64,000 nt of DNA, taken from NCBI RefSeq assembly GCF_004745575.1, contig NZ_RPEM01000001.1, positions 186,001-250,000 of the forward strand, written 5' to 3'. Source of the stretch: Pseudotabrizicola sediminis. GTDB lineage: Bacteria; Pseudomonadota; Alphaproteobacteria; Rhodobacterales; Rhodobacteraceae. The position numbers and the translations under genes are program-made. Shown piece by piece: positions 17,528 to 28,439 of the stretch. Under the pieces are notes generated by a model. That model had not been told where the DNA came from. It did not search any database and saw nothing but the letters and a program-made list of their open reading frames with translations. The first letter of the stretch is position 1. Every line of letters starts with the position of its first letter.

Positions 17528-18228
17528 GCCGGGCGCACCACGCTGAGGTAATAGCCGTAGTCACCGCCATGGGTGCGCCACAGCTCGATCTCGGCCTGAG
17601 TGGCGTCCAGCACCTGTGCAAGGTCGGCATCCGCGCCGGGGCGCAGGGCCGCCACCCGGTCCGACAGCGGCCCGTAATACGCCTCCCAGGCCGCAGCCCC
17701 CAGCCAGCGCGCGCCAAGGATGCGGTAGCCCGCGCCCTCGATCCGCGCGATATGGCCCGGCAGATCCATCATGCCGGGATAATCCCGGTCCCAGAACGCG
17801 CGGGCAGCCGGGGCGGGGCGCGGGGTGCGCCACAGGCAATCGGAAAACGCCACCGCGCCCTGGGGCGTCAGATGGTCGCGCCAGGCCGCCAGCGCCGCCG
17901 TCACCCCGGGGCCGTAAGCCGCCCCCGCCGACCAGATCAGATCATAGGCCCCGTCCAGCACCAGCATATCACCGACCCGCGCCTCAACTTCCGGCTGCTC
18001 GGCCCGGATGCGGTCAATGAAGGGCGCATGCAGGTCCAGCCCCTCCAGCCGTGCAGCGGGGCGCTGTGCGCGCAGCAGCGCCAGATCGGCCCCCGGGCCG
18101 CAGCCCGCATCCAGAACCCGCGCCCGCGCGTGCGTTCTGGCCAGATCCAGCGCCCAGCCCAGCGACTCGGCATCGCCCGGTGCCTCACGCGGCAGGCCGG
18201 AATGCACGGTGAAAAACGCATCCTTCAT
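17524..18228 (-). CDS. SAM-dependent methyltransferase (class I)
   Basis: This 234-residue protein has motif I VLDAGCGPGADLALL (about residues 39-53), acidic motif II in LEGLDLHAPF, and motif III/IV around DLIWSAGAAYGPGV. The C-terminal half carries SDCLWRTPRPAP and DYPGMMDLPGHIARIEGAGYRI, typical of small-molecule methyltransferases that follow the 'demethylmenaquinone/arsenite-like' fold. Substrate unknown. The start ATG overlaps the cimA stop (ATGA) and its own stop overlaps the next start (ATGA), so it is the middle partner of a tightly coupled operon. Confidence 0.82.
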   Translation of the reverse strand: MKDAFFTVHSGLPREAPGDAESLGWALDLARTHARARVLDAGCGPGADLALLRAQRPAARLEGLDLHAPFIDRIRAEQPEVEARVGDMLVLDGAYDLIWSAGAAYGPGVTAALAAWRDHLTPQGAVAFSDCLWRTPRPAPAARAFWDRDYPGMMDLPGHIARIEGAGYRILGARWLGAAAWEAYYGPLSDRVAALRPGADADLAQVLDATQAEIELWRTHGGDYGYYLSVVRPA

Positions 18229-19858
18229 TCCGCCGCCTCCCGCCCGGGCTGGCCCAAATCGCGGATCAGCTTCCACTGGATCGCATCCAGCAACGCCTCG
18301 AACGACGCATCCACGATGTTGGGGCTGACCCCCACGGTGGACCAGCGCCGCCCCTGAGCGTCTTCGGAATCGATGATGACCCGCGTCACCGCCTCGGTGC
18401 CGCCTTGCGTGATGCGCACCTTGAAATCGACCAGTTTCATGCTGTCGATACAGTCCTGATAAGGCCCCAGATCTTTCGCCAGTGCCTTGGCCAGCGCATT
18501 CACCGGGCCACGGTCGGTGCCGGTTTCGTCCATCGACTCGGACACCGACAGCATTTTGCGGTCGCCGATCTTGACCACGACCACGGCTTCCGACAGGCTG
18601 ATCATCCGGTCATACTTGTTCTTGCGGCGTTCCACCGTCACCCGGTAGCGCTTGACCTCAAAGAACTGCGGGCATTGGCCCAAAGTGCGCCGCGCCAAGA
18701 GCTCAAAGCTGGCCTGCGCGCCGTCATAGGCATAGCCCTGATCCTCGCGCTCCTTCACCTGTTCAAGGATCTGCCCCAGCCGTGCATCTTTCGGGTCCAC
18801 CACAATCCCCGCCTGCGCCAGCCGTGCGCGCAGGTTCGACTGGCCCGCCTGATTGCTCATCGGGATGATCCGTTCATTGCCGGTCACCCCCGGCGGCACG
18901 TGTTCATAGGTGGCAGGGTCTTTCAGGATGGCCGATGCGTGCAGCCCCGCCTTATGGGCAAAGGCGCTTGCCCCCACATAGGGGGCTGCCCGCAGCGGCA
19001 CCCGGTTCAGGATGTCATCCAGCATCCGGCTGGTTTTGAGCAATCCGGCCATGGCGTCCTGCGTGACCCCGGTTTCAAACCGGCTGGCATAGGGCTCCTT
19101 GAGGAGCAACGTCGGGATCAACGACACAAGGTTGGCATTGCCGCACCGCTCGCCAAGCCCGTTCAGCGTGCCCTGCACCTGCCGCACCCCGGCATCCACC
19201 GCCGCCAGCGAACAGGCCACCGCCATGCCGGTATCGTCATGGCAATGAATGCCCAGCCGGTCGCCCGGAATGCCCGCGGCAATCACCTCGGCCACGACGC
19301 GGCCCACCTCCGCCGGCAAGGTGCCGCCATTGGTGTCGCACAGCACAATCCAGCGCGCCCCGGCGTCAAAGGCCGCACGCAGGCACTCAAGCGCATAGGC
19401 CGGGTTGGCGCGGTAGCCGTCAAAGAAATGCTCGGCGTCGAACAAAGCCTCACGCCCCTGCGCCACCACATGCGCGACAGACTCGGCAATGGCCGCGCGG
19501 TTTTCGGCCAGCGTGCAGCCAAGCGCGGTGGTCACATGAAACTCGTGGGTCTTGCCCACCAGACACACCGCGCGCGTGCCTGCATCCAGCACCAAGGCCA
19601 GCACATCGTCATTTCCGGCAGACCGCCCGACCCGCTTGGTCATGCCAAACGCCGTCATTACGGCTGCCGTTTTCGGTGCCGCGCTGAAAAACTCGGAATC
19701 CGTCGGGTTCGCCCCGGGCCAGCCGCCCTCTATGTAATCCACACCCAACTGGTCCAGCGCCTGCGCGATCATGACCTTCTCGGCCACCGAGAACTGCACC
19801 CCTTGCGTCTGCTGCCCGTCGCGCAGGGTGGTGTCGTAGAGGTAAAGGCGTTCACGGG

Positions 19859-19862
<4 letters not shown>
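18225..19862 (-). CDS. cimA: Citramalate synthase
   Basis: This 545-residue DRE-TIM metallolyase condenses acetyl-CoA with pyruvate to (R)-citramalate, giving a threonine-independent route to isoleucine. Landmarks are [15 protein letters not shown] (about 7-21), which differs from the QxPG of isopropylmalate synthase, [12 protein letters not shown], the metal-binding HCHDDTGMA and [11 protein letters not shown]. The C-terminal LeuA-type allosteric domain is at about residues 395-525. It could instead be an alpha-isopropylmalate/homocitrate-synthase family member, but the QQTQGV and GGWPG blocks fit CimA. The ATG overlaps the cysS stop as ATGA. Confidence 0.9.
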
Positions 19863-21460
<1,598 letters not shown>

Positions 21461-21675
21461 ATCCGGTCCCCTTTGCACACAGCAGTCACCCTGCGCGGGG
21501 TCTGGCAACGGTCCTCAGCTTCGGGATGTTGACAAGAGCCGCGCGACCAAAGGTCAGCGGGGAATGCAGCAGCGAATGATGCACATCATTGTCATGCGCC
21601 ATCCATAGCGCCGTGCCCGCGCCGCGCCAAGCCCTTTTCGCGCGCGCGCTGTCCGGCGCAGGGTGCCGCCGGGGC

Positions 21676-23478
21676 TTACGCCCGCTCTTCCAGCGCCAGC
21701 CATTCGGCCTCGGCGCTTTGCAGGGCGATCTGGCGTTCGGTCAGCGCCTCGGTGCCCTTTTTGAACTTGACCGGGTCTTTGGAATACAGATCCGGCACTG
21801 CCAGAAACTCTTCCAGCTTCACGATCTCTGCCTCCAGCCGCGCGATGATCGGCGGCAGATCATCCAGCCGCTTGCGCTCGGTGAACGACAGCCCGGTGTT
21901 CTTCGACGGCTTGGCCTGCTCGCGCGCGGGCGCAGCCTTGCCCGCAGCCTTGGCAGCGGCGGCCATCGCCTCGGGGCGTTGTGCTGCATAATCCGACCAG
22001 CCACCGGGGTATGCGGTGGCCCGGCCATTGCCTTCCATCGCCACTGTGGCGGTGGCAATCCGGTCGATGAAATCGCGGTCGTGGCTGACCAGCAGCACGG
22101 TGCCGTCATATTCGCCCAGCACATCCTGCAACAAGTCCAGCGTTTCCACATCCAGATCGTTGGTCGGTTCGTCCAGAATCAGCAGGTTCGACGGCCGCGC
22201 CATCAACTTGGCCAGCAACAGCCGCGCCTTTTCGCCGCCCGACAGGCTGCGCACCGGCGCGCGCACCTGCCGCTCGTCAAACAGGAAGTCCTTCAGATAC
22301 GCCACCACATGCTTGGGGTTGCCACGCACCATCACCTGATCGGACGCGCCCGACACCGCCATCAGCGGATCACCGGTCAGGTTTTCCCACAGCGTCGCAT
22401 CGGGGGCCAGCTGCGCGCGGGTCTGGTCGAACACCGCAATTTCAAGATTGGTGCCAAGGATCACCGACCCCGCATCGGGTGCCACTTCCCCGGTCAGCAT
22501 CTTCAAAAGCGTGGTCTTGCCCACCCCGTTCGGGCCGACAAAGGCCACCCTATCACCGCGCAGCACGCGCAGATCGAAGCCTTCCAGAATGGTCTTGTCG
22601 CCAAACCACTTGCCAATACCCTTGGCCTCGATCACCCGCTTGCCGCTGGTGGTGCCCGATTCCATCTCCAGCGCTGCCGTGCCCTGGCGGCGGATCTGGG
22701 CCCCGCGCTCTTCGCGCAACGCCGCCAGCGCCCGCACCCGGCCCTGATTGCGCTTGCGGCGGGCCGAAATCCCCTCGACCGCCCATTTGGCCTCGGCCTT
22801 GATCTTGCGGTCCAACTTGTGGCGGGCGTCGTCTTCTTCGGCCCAGACGGTTTCGCGCCATTCCTCGAACCCGTCAAACCCGCTTTCGCGCCGGCGCACC
22901 TCGCCCCGGTCGATCCACTGCGTTGCGCGTGTCAGCGCGCGCAGAAAGGTCCGGTCGTGGCTGATCAGCACAAAGGCCGTCCGCGTGCCAGTCAGCTCCG
23001 CTTCCAGCCACTCGATCGCCTGAATGTCCAAATGGTTGGTCGGCTCGTCCAGCAGCATCAGCTCGGGTGCTTCGGCCAGCAGCTTGGCCAGGGCCGCCCG
23101 CCGCCGCTCGCCGCCCGATGCGGTGGCCACAGGCGTCTCGGGGTTGAACTTCAACCCTTCGGCCACCATTGCCACGCGGTATTCCTCGCCGATCTCCAGC
23201 TTGCTGGCGGCAAAATCGCCAAGCGTCTCGAACCCCGACAGATCCGGATCCTGCTCCATATAGCCGACACTCACGCCCGGCGACACCACCCGCGTGCCCC
23301 GGTCCACCTCGACCAGCCCGGCCATCACCTTCAACAGGGTGGATTTGCCCGAGCCATTGCGCCCCACAAGCGCCACCCGGTCGCCGGGCTGAACCACCAG
23401 CGACAGGTTGTCGAACACAGGGTTCCCGCCAAAGGTCAGCGAGATATCGGAGAGTTGTAAAAGGGGTGCGCGTGCCAT
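21676..23478 (-). CDS. uup: ABC-F ATPase, Uup-like
   Basis: This is a 600-residue soluble protein with two ABC cassettes and no membrane segments. Cassette 1 has Walker A GRNGSGKS at about 38-45, signature ASGGERRR and Walker B LMLLDEPTNHLD. Cassette 2 has GPNGVGKT, LSGGEKAR and LLILDEPTNDLD. The linker is rich in charged residues (DRKIKAEAKWAVEG) and a C-terminal coiled coil begins at about residue 530 (LEAEIVKLEEFL), as in Uup. ABC-F proteins act on ribosomes and Uup affects DNA/transposon stability; exact role here is inferred from the architecture. Confidence 0.88.
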   Translation of the reverse strand: MARAPLLQLSDISLTFGGNPVFDNLSLVVQPGDRVALVGRNGSGKSTLLKVMAGLVEVDRGTRVVSPGVSVGYMEQDPDLSGFETLGDFAASKLEIGEEYRVAMVAEGLKFNPETPVATASGGERRRAALAKLLAEAPELMLLDEPTNHLDIQAIEWLEAELTGTRTAFVLISHDRTFLRALTRATQWIDRGEVRRRESGFDGFEEWRETVWAEEDDARHKLDRKIKAEAKWAVEGISARRKRNQGRVRALAALREERGAQIRRQGTAALEMESGTTSGKRVIEAKGIGKWFGDKTILEGFDLRVLRGDRVAFVGPNGVGKTTLLKMLTGEVAPDAGSVILGTNLEIAVFDQTRAQLAPDATLWENLTGDPLMAVSGASDQVMVRGNPKHVVAYLKDFLFDERQVRAPVRSLSGGEKARLLLAKLMARPSNLLILDEPTNDLDVETLDLLQDVLGEYDGTVLLVSHDRDFIDRIATATVAMEGNGRATAYPGGWSDYAAQRPEAMAAAAKAAGKAAPAREQAKPSKNTGLSFTERKRLDDLPPIIARLEAEIVKLEEFLAVPDLYSKDPVKFKKGTEALTERQIALQSAEAEWLALEERA

Positions 23479-23546
23479 GCGCCGTCAGGTATGCGGGCAA
23501 CCCGGCGGCGTCAAGTCACCAGATGCCCGCAGCCCCGACCCGTCAC

Positions 23547-23625
23547 CACCCGTGCCATTTTCAGTCACTGAATATCCCACGGGGGGCGCCACTGGTTCAA
23601 GCCCAGTGGCGACGGGTGTGCACCC
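23547..23625. other. Nested inverted-repeat element with tRNA T-arm-like hairpin
   Basis: A perfect 9-bp hairpin CGCCACTGG / CCAGTGGCG with loop TTCAAGC lies at 23587-23611. It is enclosed directly by a 7-bp stem CACCCGT (23547-23553) / ACGGGTG (23612-23618). The hairpin contains GGTTCAAGCCC, which satisfies the tRNA T-arm consensus, but no D-arm or anticodon arm can be built. TTCAGTCACTGAA at 23559-23571 is a further palindrome. It lies between uup and sseB, just downstream of sseB. Confidence 0.55.
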
Positions 23626-23632
23626 CCCCCGG

Positions 23633-24421
23633 CTACACCAGCCGCGGCGGGCGCTTGGGGTCCATGCCGGGGGCCGACCCTGGAACCGTGCGCGCCTCTG
23701 GTTCAGGCAGATCAAACCGCAGCGCCACCCGCGCCATCGCCGCCACCGCCGGGTCTGCCGAGTGCAAAAACGCCACGTCCAGCTCCCCGGCCTCGATCCC
23801 GGAAAACACCAGTGCCTCGGATGCTGCCCGCGCCAGTGCGCCTTGTGCCCCATCGGCCACGTCCAGAAACGCCAGCATATGCCCGCGCCGCCCGCCGCGA
23901 TAGGTGACGGCGGCCAGCAGCGCGCCCGATGCCAGCCCCGCCGCACGGGCCAGTTTGGCATCCAGCCCGGTCACCAACGCTTCGGGCACGGCAGGCGCGT
24001 GAAACTGCTCAGGCAGCGCCTGCACCTCTTCGGGGGACTCGTCCAGCGTTTCAGCCAGCCAGTCCATGGCTTCTGGCGGCAGCAGCATCTCCGACCGCCC
24101 GACGCCAAGGTTCACCCCAAGGCCAATGCCCTGCCCTTTCAAGAGCCCGGCAATCACCCGGCCCGGCAATGCTGCATAGGGCGCGATGCCCCCGGTGAAC
24201 CCGGCCAGCCGCTCTTCGCGGTCGAACACCAGCACGAACCGCCCGTCTTCCAGATCGAACACCTTGGGGTCCAGCGTCTCGCCTTGCGCCTCGCGCTCCA
24301 AGAGCAGGAACATCTCGCCATCCGCCAACCGCTCGAAGAACCGCAGGCGCAGCGCCTCGTTGTCGGGGTCGGCATGTACGGCGGCATGGGCGGCATCCAG
24401 CAGGCTTACAATCTCGGACAT
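23633..24421 (-). CDS. SseB family protein
   Basis: This 262-residue protein has an N-terminal SseB domain with FERLADGEMFLLLEREA, VFDLEDGRFVLVFDREERLAGF and YAALPGRVIAGLL blocks. A second C-terminal SseB-type domain follows, beginning about residue 135 (HAPAVPEALV). There is no signal peptide. Despite the name, E. coli SseB links to serine sensitivity; biochemical activity is unknown. One base separates its ATG from the stop of the glycosylase gene, so it is the last member of the polyamine-transporter-like operon. Confidence 0.78.
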   Translation of the reverse strand: MSEIVSLLDAAHAAVHADPDNEALRLRFFERLADGEMFLLLEREAQGETLDPKVFDLEDGRFVLVFDREERLAGFTGGIAPYAALPGRVIAGLLKGQGIGLGVNLGVGRSEMLLPPEAMDWLAETLDESPEEVQALPEQFHAPAVPEALVTGLDAKLARAAGLASGALLAAVTYRGGRRGHMLAFLDVADGAQGALARAASEALVFSGIEAGELDVAFLHSADPAVAAMARVALRFDLPEPEARTVPGSAPGMDPKRPPRLV

Positions 24422-24422
24422 C

Positions 24423-25037
24423 TCATCTCTCCATCACCCGCGCGACTGCGCGGCGCAGCGCGGGCACCAGCTCGGCGTCAAACCAAGGGTTGCGTTTCAG
24501 CCACCCGGTATTGCGCCAGGACGGGTGGGGCAAGGGAAAGATGCCATTGGCGGCGTGTCTGCGCCAATCCGCCACCGTATCTGTGACGTTGCCCGCGCCA
24601 AGATGCCAGCGCATCGCCGCCCCGCCCACCAGCAGCGTCAGGCGCACATCGGGCAAGGTGTCCATTACCCGCGCCCGCCATGTCGCCGCACAGATCGCGG
24701 GCGGCGGCAGGTCAGACCCGCGTGCATCATAGCCCGGAAAGCAGAAGGCCATCGGCACGATTCCCACGCGGGTTAGATCGTAAAATTCCTCCGCCGACAG
24801 CCCCGTCCAATCGCGCAAGCGGTCTCCCGATGGGTCGGTGAACGGCTGGCCCGAGGCATGGACCCGCGCCCCCGGTGCCTGCCCGGCAATCAGCAACCGC
24901 GCCGTGGGGCGGAACCACACCACCGGGCGCGGAGCATGTGCGGTTGCGGTTGCCGCAAAGCGCTCGGCACAGATCCGGCAGGCGGAAATCTCGTCGCAAA
25001 GGCTCAGCGGAACAGAACCAGCGCGCTCGCGCTCCAC
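24423..25037 (-). CDS. Uracil-DNA glycosylase family protein
   Basis: This protein has about 204 residues. Motif 1 is LLIAGQAPGARVHASGQPF and the C-terminal motif is LPHPSWRN. ISACRICAERF near the N-terminus resembles the first cysteine pair of family 4/5 glycosylases, but the second pair is not obvious, so an iron-sulfur cluster is doubtful. Function: removal of uracil or a related base from DNA, or a divergent member of that superfamily. The start is uncertain. A GTG at 25037 inside the 3' end of the ABC ATPase gene gives a 33-base overlap; no ATG is available nearby. Confidence 0.75.
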   Translation of the reverse strand: MERERAGSVPLSLCDEISACRICAERFAATATAHAPRPVVWFRPTARLLIAGQAPGARVHASGQPFTDPSGDRLRDWTGLSAEEFYDLTRVGIVPMAFCFPGYDARGSDLPPPAICAATWRARVMDTLPDVRLTLLVGGAAMRWHLGAGNVTDTVADWRRHAANGIFPLPHPSWRNTGWLKRNPWFDAELVPALRRAVARVMER

Positions 25038-26113
25038 GCCACATCCACCTTGCTGCCGACCTCCAAAATGGGCCGCCCCGGCGTGTTGCGCATCGACAGC
25101 CGCACCTCGACATCGGTGCCGCCCAGATAGACGTCGTAATAGGTCATGTCGCCGAAATAGATCACCTCGTCGATCACCCCGTCCACCGTGCGTTCGGTGG
25201 TGGTCTGGCCGGGATACATCAGCGTCAGCGTCTCGGGGCGCAGGCCGACCATGGGGCTGTCGCCTTGGCCTGCCGGGCATTGGTCGGCGTCCAGCAGCGC
25301 ACGGCCCAGACCCTTGGCCTCGACCTCGATCTGGCCGCCAGTCTCGCCGATCACAACCGCCGGGATGAAGTTCATCGTGCCGATGAAATCCGCAACCTTC
25401 TTTGAATTGGGGCGGCGATACAAAGTCTCCGGGTCGGCCAGCTGCGCAATCTCGCCCTCAAACATCACGGCGATGCGGTCCGACATGACCAGCGCTTCTT
25501 CCTGGTCATGGGTCACCAGCACAAAGGTGATGCCAACCTGCCGTTGCAGCTTGATCAGCTCTACCTGCATATGTTCGCGCATTTTCTTATCAAGTGCGCT
25601 CAAAGGCTCGTCCAGCAACAAGACTTTCGGTTTCAGGATCAGCGCACGGGCCAGTGCCACCCGCTGCCGCTGCCCGCCCGACAGCGCATGGGCCGCGCGC
25701 GCGCCATAGCCTTTCAGGCCGACCATCTCCAACGCGTCCTCGACCGCACGCGCCTTTTCCGCCGCAGATCGCGGGTCGCGGCGCAGGCCAAAGCCCACGT
25801 TCTCGCCCACGCTCATATGCGGGAAAATCGCGTAGGACTGGAACACCATATTGGTCGGCCGCTTGTTGGCCGCCACCCGCGCCATATCCTTGCCGTCGAT
25901 CAGCACCGCGCCGCCATCGATGCCCTCAAAACCCGCAATCGTGCGCAAAAGCGTGGTCTTGCCGCAGCCCGAAGGCCCCAGCAGCGAGAAAAACTCGCCC
26001 GCGCGGATGGTGCCACTGATCCCGCGCAGCGCGTGGTAATCGCCGTAGTATTTGTGGACGTCGCGGAATTCGATCATGGTCGAATTTGGAGGGACGGGTT
26101 TGGCGCTGCTCAC
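25004..26113 (-). CDS. potA: Spermidine/putrescine-type ABC transporter ATP-binding protein
   Basis: This 369-residue ATPase has Walker A GPSGCGKTT, Q-loop FQSYAIFPHMSV, signature LSGGQRQR, Walker B VLLLDEPLSALD and H-loop VTHDQEEAL. The C-terminal TOBE domain contains VGLRPETLTL. It belongs to the PotA/FbpC group of the polyamine/opine/iron family. The start at 26113 is GTG and overlaps the stop of the potC-like gene (GTGA). An internal ATG at codon 13 (MIEFRDVHKYYG) is where the conserved domain begins and could be the true start. Confidence 0.85.
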   Translation of the reverse strand: MSSAKPVPPNSTMIEFRDVHKYYGDYHALRGISGTIRAGEFFSLLGPSGCGKTTLLRTIAGFEGIDGGAVLIDGKDMARVAANKRPTNMVFQSYAIFPHMSVGENVGFGLRRDPRSAAEKARAVEDALEMVGLKGYGARAAHALSGGQRQRVALARALILKPKVLLLDEPLSALDKKMREHMQVELIKLQRQVGITFVLVTHDQEEALVMSDRIAVMFEGEIAQLADPETLYRRPNSKKVADFIGTMNFIPAVVIGETGGQIEVEAKGLGRALLDADQCPAGQGDSPMVGLRPETLTLMYPGQTTTERTVDGVIDEVIYFGDMTYYDVYLGGTDVEVRLSMRNTPGRPILEVGSKVDVAWSASALVLFR

Positions 26114-26916
26114 AAAAAGCCTCCGGTATCCTTGCCGCCGGTCTTCGCGATGCCGCGCCGGCGGAAAAATTCTGCGATGGAAAGAAGGATCACCGACACC
26201 AGCACCAGAATGGTGCCAAGCGCCAGCATGGCGGGAACCTTGGCCGGAAAGCGGAACTGGCCATAGATATAGGACGACAGCACCGTATCGGCCCCGGCAA
26301 GGAAATAGGCGATGATGAACTCGTCCAGAGAAATGGTGAAACAGATCAGCAAGGACGAAATGATGCCGGGCGCCACCAGCGGCAGGATGATCAACCGGAA
26401 GGTCGACACCGGCCCCTCGCCCAGATCATAGGCCGCTTCCTCCAGCGATTTGTCGAGCGACTGGAATGCCGAAGACAGGATCGCAACGGCAAACGGCGTG
26501 GTGATCAGCACATGGCCCAGAATGACGGTAAAGATCGACAACGGCACCGATATCGCCAGCAAAACCACCAGCAGCGACATTGCCACGATCATTTCGGGCA
26601 GCACCAAGGGCAGCATGATCAGCCCCACCAACCCGCCCTTGCCGGGAAAGGAGTACCGCGTGCTGGCCCGCGCGCCGAAGACGCCCAGCACGGTGGCAAT
26701 CACCGCCGTAGAGCCGGAAATCACCAGCGAATTGCGCAGCGCCTGCCACAACTGCCGGTCGGCCCACATTTCGGTAAACCAGTTCGTCGTGAAGCCCGAC
26801 AGCGGAAAGGCGATGATCCGGCTGTCATTGAACGCAAAAATCGGCAACAGCACGATCGGCGCATAAAGAAAGATCAGATAGCCGATGGCATAGGCGCGCA
26901 AGCCCCGAGCTTTCAT
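26110..26916 (-). CDS. potC: Spermidine/putrescine-type ABC transporter permease (PotC-like)
   Basis: This 268-residue inner-membrane permease has six predicted helices. The N-terminus reads LRAYAIGYLIFLYAPIVLLP, the usual PotC start, and the EAA-type loop is EAAYDLGEGPVSTFRLIILPL. The ATG at 26916 is preceded by AGGGG; the frame extends a few codons further without a better start. It is separated by ten bases from the PotB-like gene and overlaps the ATPase gene. With PotB it would form the translocation pore for a polyamine or related cation. Confidence 0.85.
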   Translation of the reverse strand: MKARGLRAYAIGYLIFLYAPIVLLPIFAFNDSRIIAFPLSGFTTNWFTEMWADRQLWQALRNSLVISGSTAVIATVLGVFGARASTRYSFPGKGGLVGLIMLPLVLPEMIVAMSLLVVLLAISVPLSIFTVILGHVLITTPFAVAILSSAFQSLDKSLEEAAYDLGEGPVSTFRLIILPLVAPGIISSLLICFTISLDEFIIAYFLAGADTVLSSYIYGQFRFPAKVPAMLALGTILVLVSVILLSIAEFFRRRGIAKTGGKDTGGFL

Positions 26917-26926
26917 GGTCACACCC

Positions 26927-27808
26927 CTATTTTGCCGGCCCAAGGAAGCGCCGGTTCACCATCACAAAGGCCACCGACAAGATCGCCACAATCACCATGG
27001 CCGACACCGCAATGGCCGACCCCAGCGGCTTGTTGTTGATCTTGAGCATCTGCACCTCCATCAGATTGGCAATCATCGGCAATTTGCCGCCGCCAATCAA
27101 ATCGGGCGTCACATAGTCACCAATCGTGGGGATGAACACGATCAGCGTGGCGGCAATCACGCCCCCCATCGACAGCGGCAAGGTCACCCGCCAGAAGGTG
27201 CGCAACCGCGACTCGCCCAGATCCTGCCCCGCCTCCAGCAGGCTGCGGTCGATCTTTTCCAGCGCCACGAAGATCGGCAAAATGGCAAAGGGCGCATAGG
27301 CATGCGCCAGCGTCACAACCAAAGCGCCGACGTTGTAGTTGATCCATGTCAGCGGCTCATCAATGATGCCGATGCCCAACAGGCCCGAATTGATCACCCC
27401 GTTGTAGCCAAGGATCACCTTCCACAAAAACACCCGGATCAGATAGCTGGTCCAGAACGGAATGGTGATCAGAAACAGCCAGAGAGACTTTTTCGACGGT
27501 TGCACATGAAAGCTGACGAAATAGGCAATCGGGTAGGCAATCGCCACCGTCACCACCGTCACCGACAGCGCCACCAGAAGCGAACGCAGCATGATTGCCC
27601 GGTACACCGGACCGGTCCAGACCTCGATATAATTGGCAAGCGTGAAATCCCAGGTGATCACCCCGCGCCCGCCGGTCAGCAGCGAATACAGCACCACCGT
27701 GCCAAGCGGGGCCGCCAGCAACAGCACTGCATAAAGCGCTGTCGGGCTGATCAGCATCAGGCCGGAACGCGCCTCGGACCGGCCAAGCACGGATGTCGTT
27801 TTTGCCAT
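26927..27808 (-). CDS. potB: Spermidine/putrescine-type ABC transporter permease (PotB-like)
   Basis: This 293-residue permease has an N-terminal helix LMLISPTALYAVLLLAAPLGTVVLY and the EAA loop EAGQDLGESRLRTFWRVTLPLS. The ATG at 27808 has an AGGGGG Shine-Dalgarno eight bases upstream. It is the first gene of the operon potB-potC-potA-udg-sseB. No periplasmic binding protein gene (potD) is found on either side within the window, so the binding protein must be encoded elsewhere. Substrate is assigned only by family resemblance. Confidence 0.85.
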   Translation of the reverse strand: MAKTTSVLGRSEARSGLMLISPTALYAVLLLAAPLGTVVLYSLLTGGRGVITWDFTLANYIEVWTGPVYRAIMLRSLLVALSVTVVTVAIAYPIAYFVSFHVQPSKKSLWLFLITIPFWTSYLIRVFLWKVILGYNGVINSGLLGIGIIDEPLTWINYNVGALVVTLAHAYAPFAILPIFVALEKIDRSLLEAGQDLGESRLRTFWRVTLPLSMGGVIAATLIVFIPTIGDYVTPDLIGGGKLPMIANLMEVQMLKINNKPLGSAIAVSAMVIVAILSVAFVMVNRRFLGPAK

Positions 27809-27920
27809 GTCACCCCCTGTTGCGCCCGCCCCGATCTGACGGCTTTGCTGCTGTGCCGCAGCTTTGATCAAAACTTAGTCACAAGCTTGGAAGACTGGCA
27901 AGAGCCCTTGTGCCGCCAAT

Positions 27921-27946
27921 AAAAAAAGCCGGAGCAACGGCCCGGC
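27921..27946 (-). terminator. Intrinsic terminator downstream of the 84-aa hypothetical gene
   Basis: On the minus strand a GCCGG / CCGGC stem with a 9-base loop is followed by a run of seven T. It lies 27 bases past the stop of the gene at 27973 and separates it from the pot operon promoter region. Confidence 0.7.
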
Positions 27947-27972
27947 CTTGCACAACTTCAAGGCACCAAGCC

Positions 27973-28227
27973 CTAGCCCGTGATCCGCTCAATCGCAATC
28001 GCGCGCTTTTTCAGCTCATCATACAGCGATGGCACCACCCTTAGCGAGCCAACCGCCGCGCGCAGGGCTTCTGACAAGCGCGCCTCATTCGGGGTGCTGG
28101 ACACCCGCCACACCATGCGCCGCGCCACGCCATCGTCATAGACGATCTCTGTCGTGCCGGCGCGCGTGCGAAATCCCAGAAAATCAGCCCCGCCATGCGG
28201 GGCATGGAACGTGGTTTGCTGTCCCAT
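27973..28227 (-). CDS. Hypothetical protein (84 aa)
   Basis: An 84-residue protein that I do not recognise. It is soluble and basic, with a beta-rich first half (GADFLGFRTRAGTTEIVYDDGVARRMVWRV) and a helical second half (ARLSEALRAAVGSL, YDELKKRAIAIERI). The ATG at 28227 is preceded by AGGACAGG at workable distance. An in-frame ATG 42 bases upstream has no visible ribosome site. A strong terminator follows, which supports it being a real single-gene transcript. Confidence 0.55.
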   Translation of the reverse strand: MGQQTTFHAPHGGADFLGFRTRAGTTEIVYDDGVARRMVWRVSSTPNEARLSEALRAAVGSLRVVPSLYDELKKRAIAIERITG

Positions 28228-28439
28228 GAAGGGCCTGTCCTGTCTTTTTTTTGGTGCATGTCGTTGCATGCGTCTGCTCGTTATAGGCAACAGGTGCGGC
28301 CATGCTGTGGCAGGCGTCAAGACACAGCCGCGTGAAGGAAAAAACGCGCGCTCCGCTTGCCGCAAAAGCGAGTCATCCGCGCAACAGCCGCCGCAAACCG
28401 GCCATCCCCGCGCCGCAATTCCGCCACAGTTTGCCGAGG

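Noticed and set aside
21575-21590. AATGATG-CA-CATCATT inverted repeat upstream of cysS
   Set aside because: Short repeat with no neighbouring promoter elements or second copy; chance cannot be excluded.
23541-23615. tRNA gene at 23541-23615
   Set aside because: T-arm consensus and a 6-of-7 acceptor match exist, but the D-arm lacks GG, the anticodon stem does not pair and there is no CCA.
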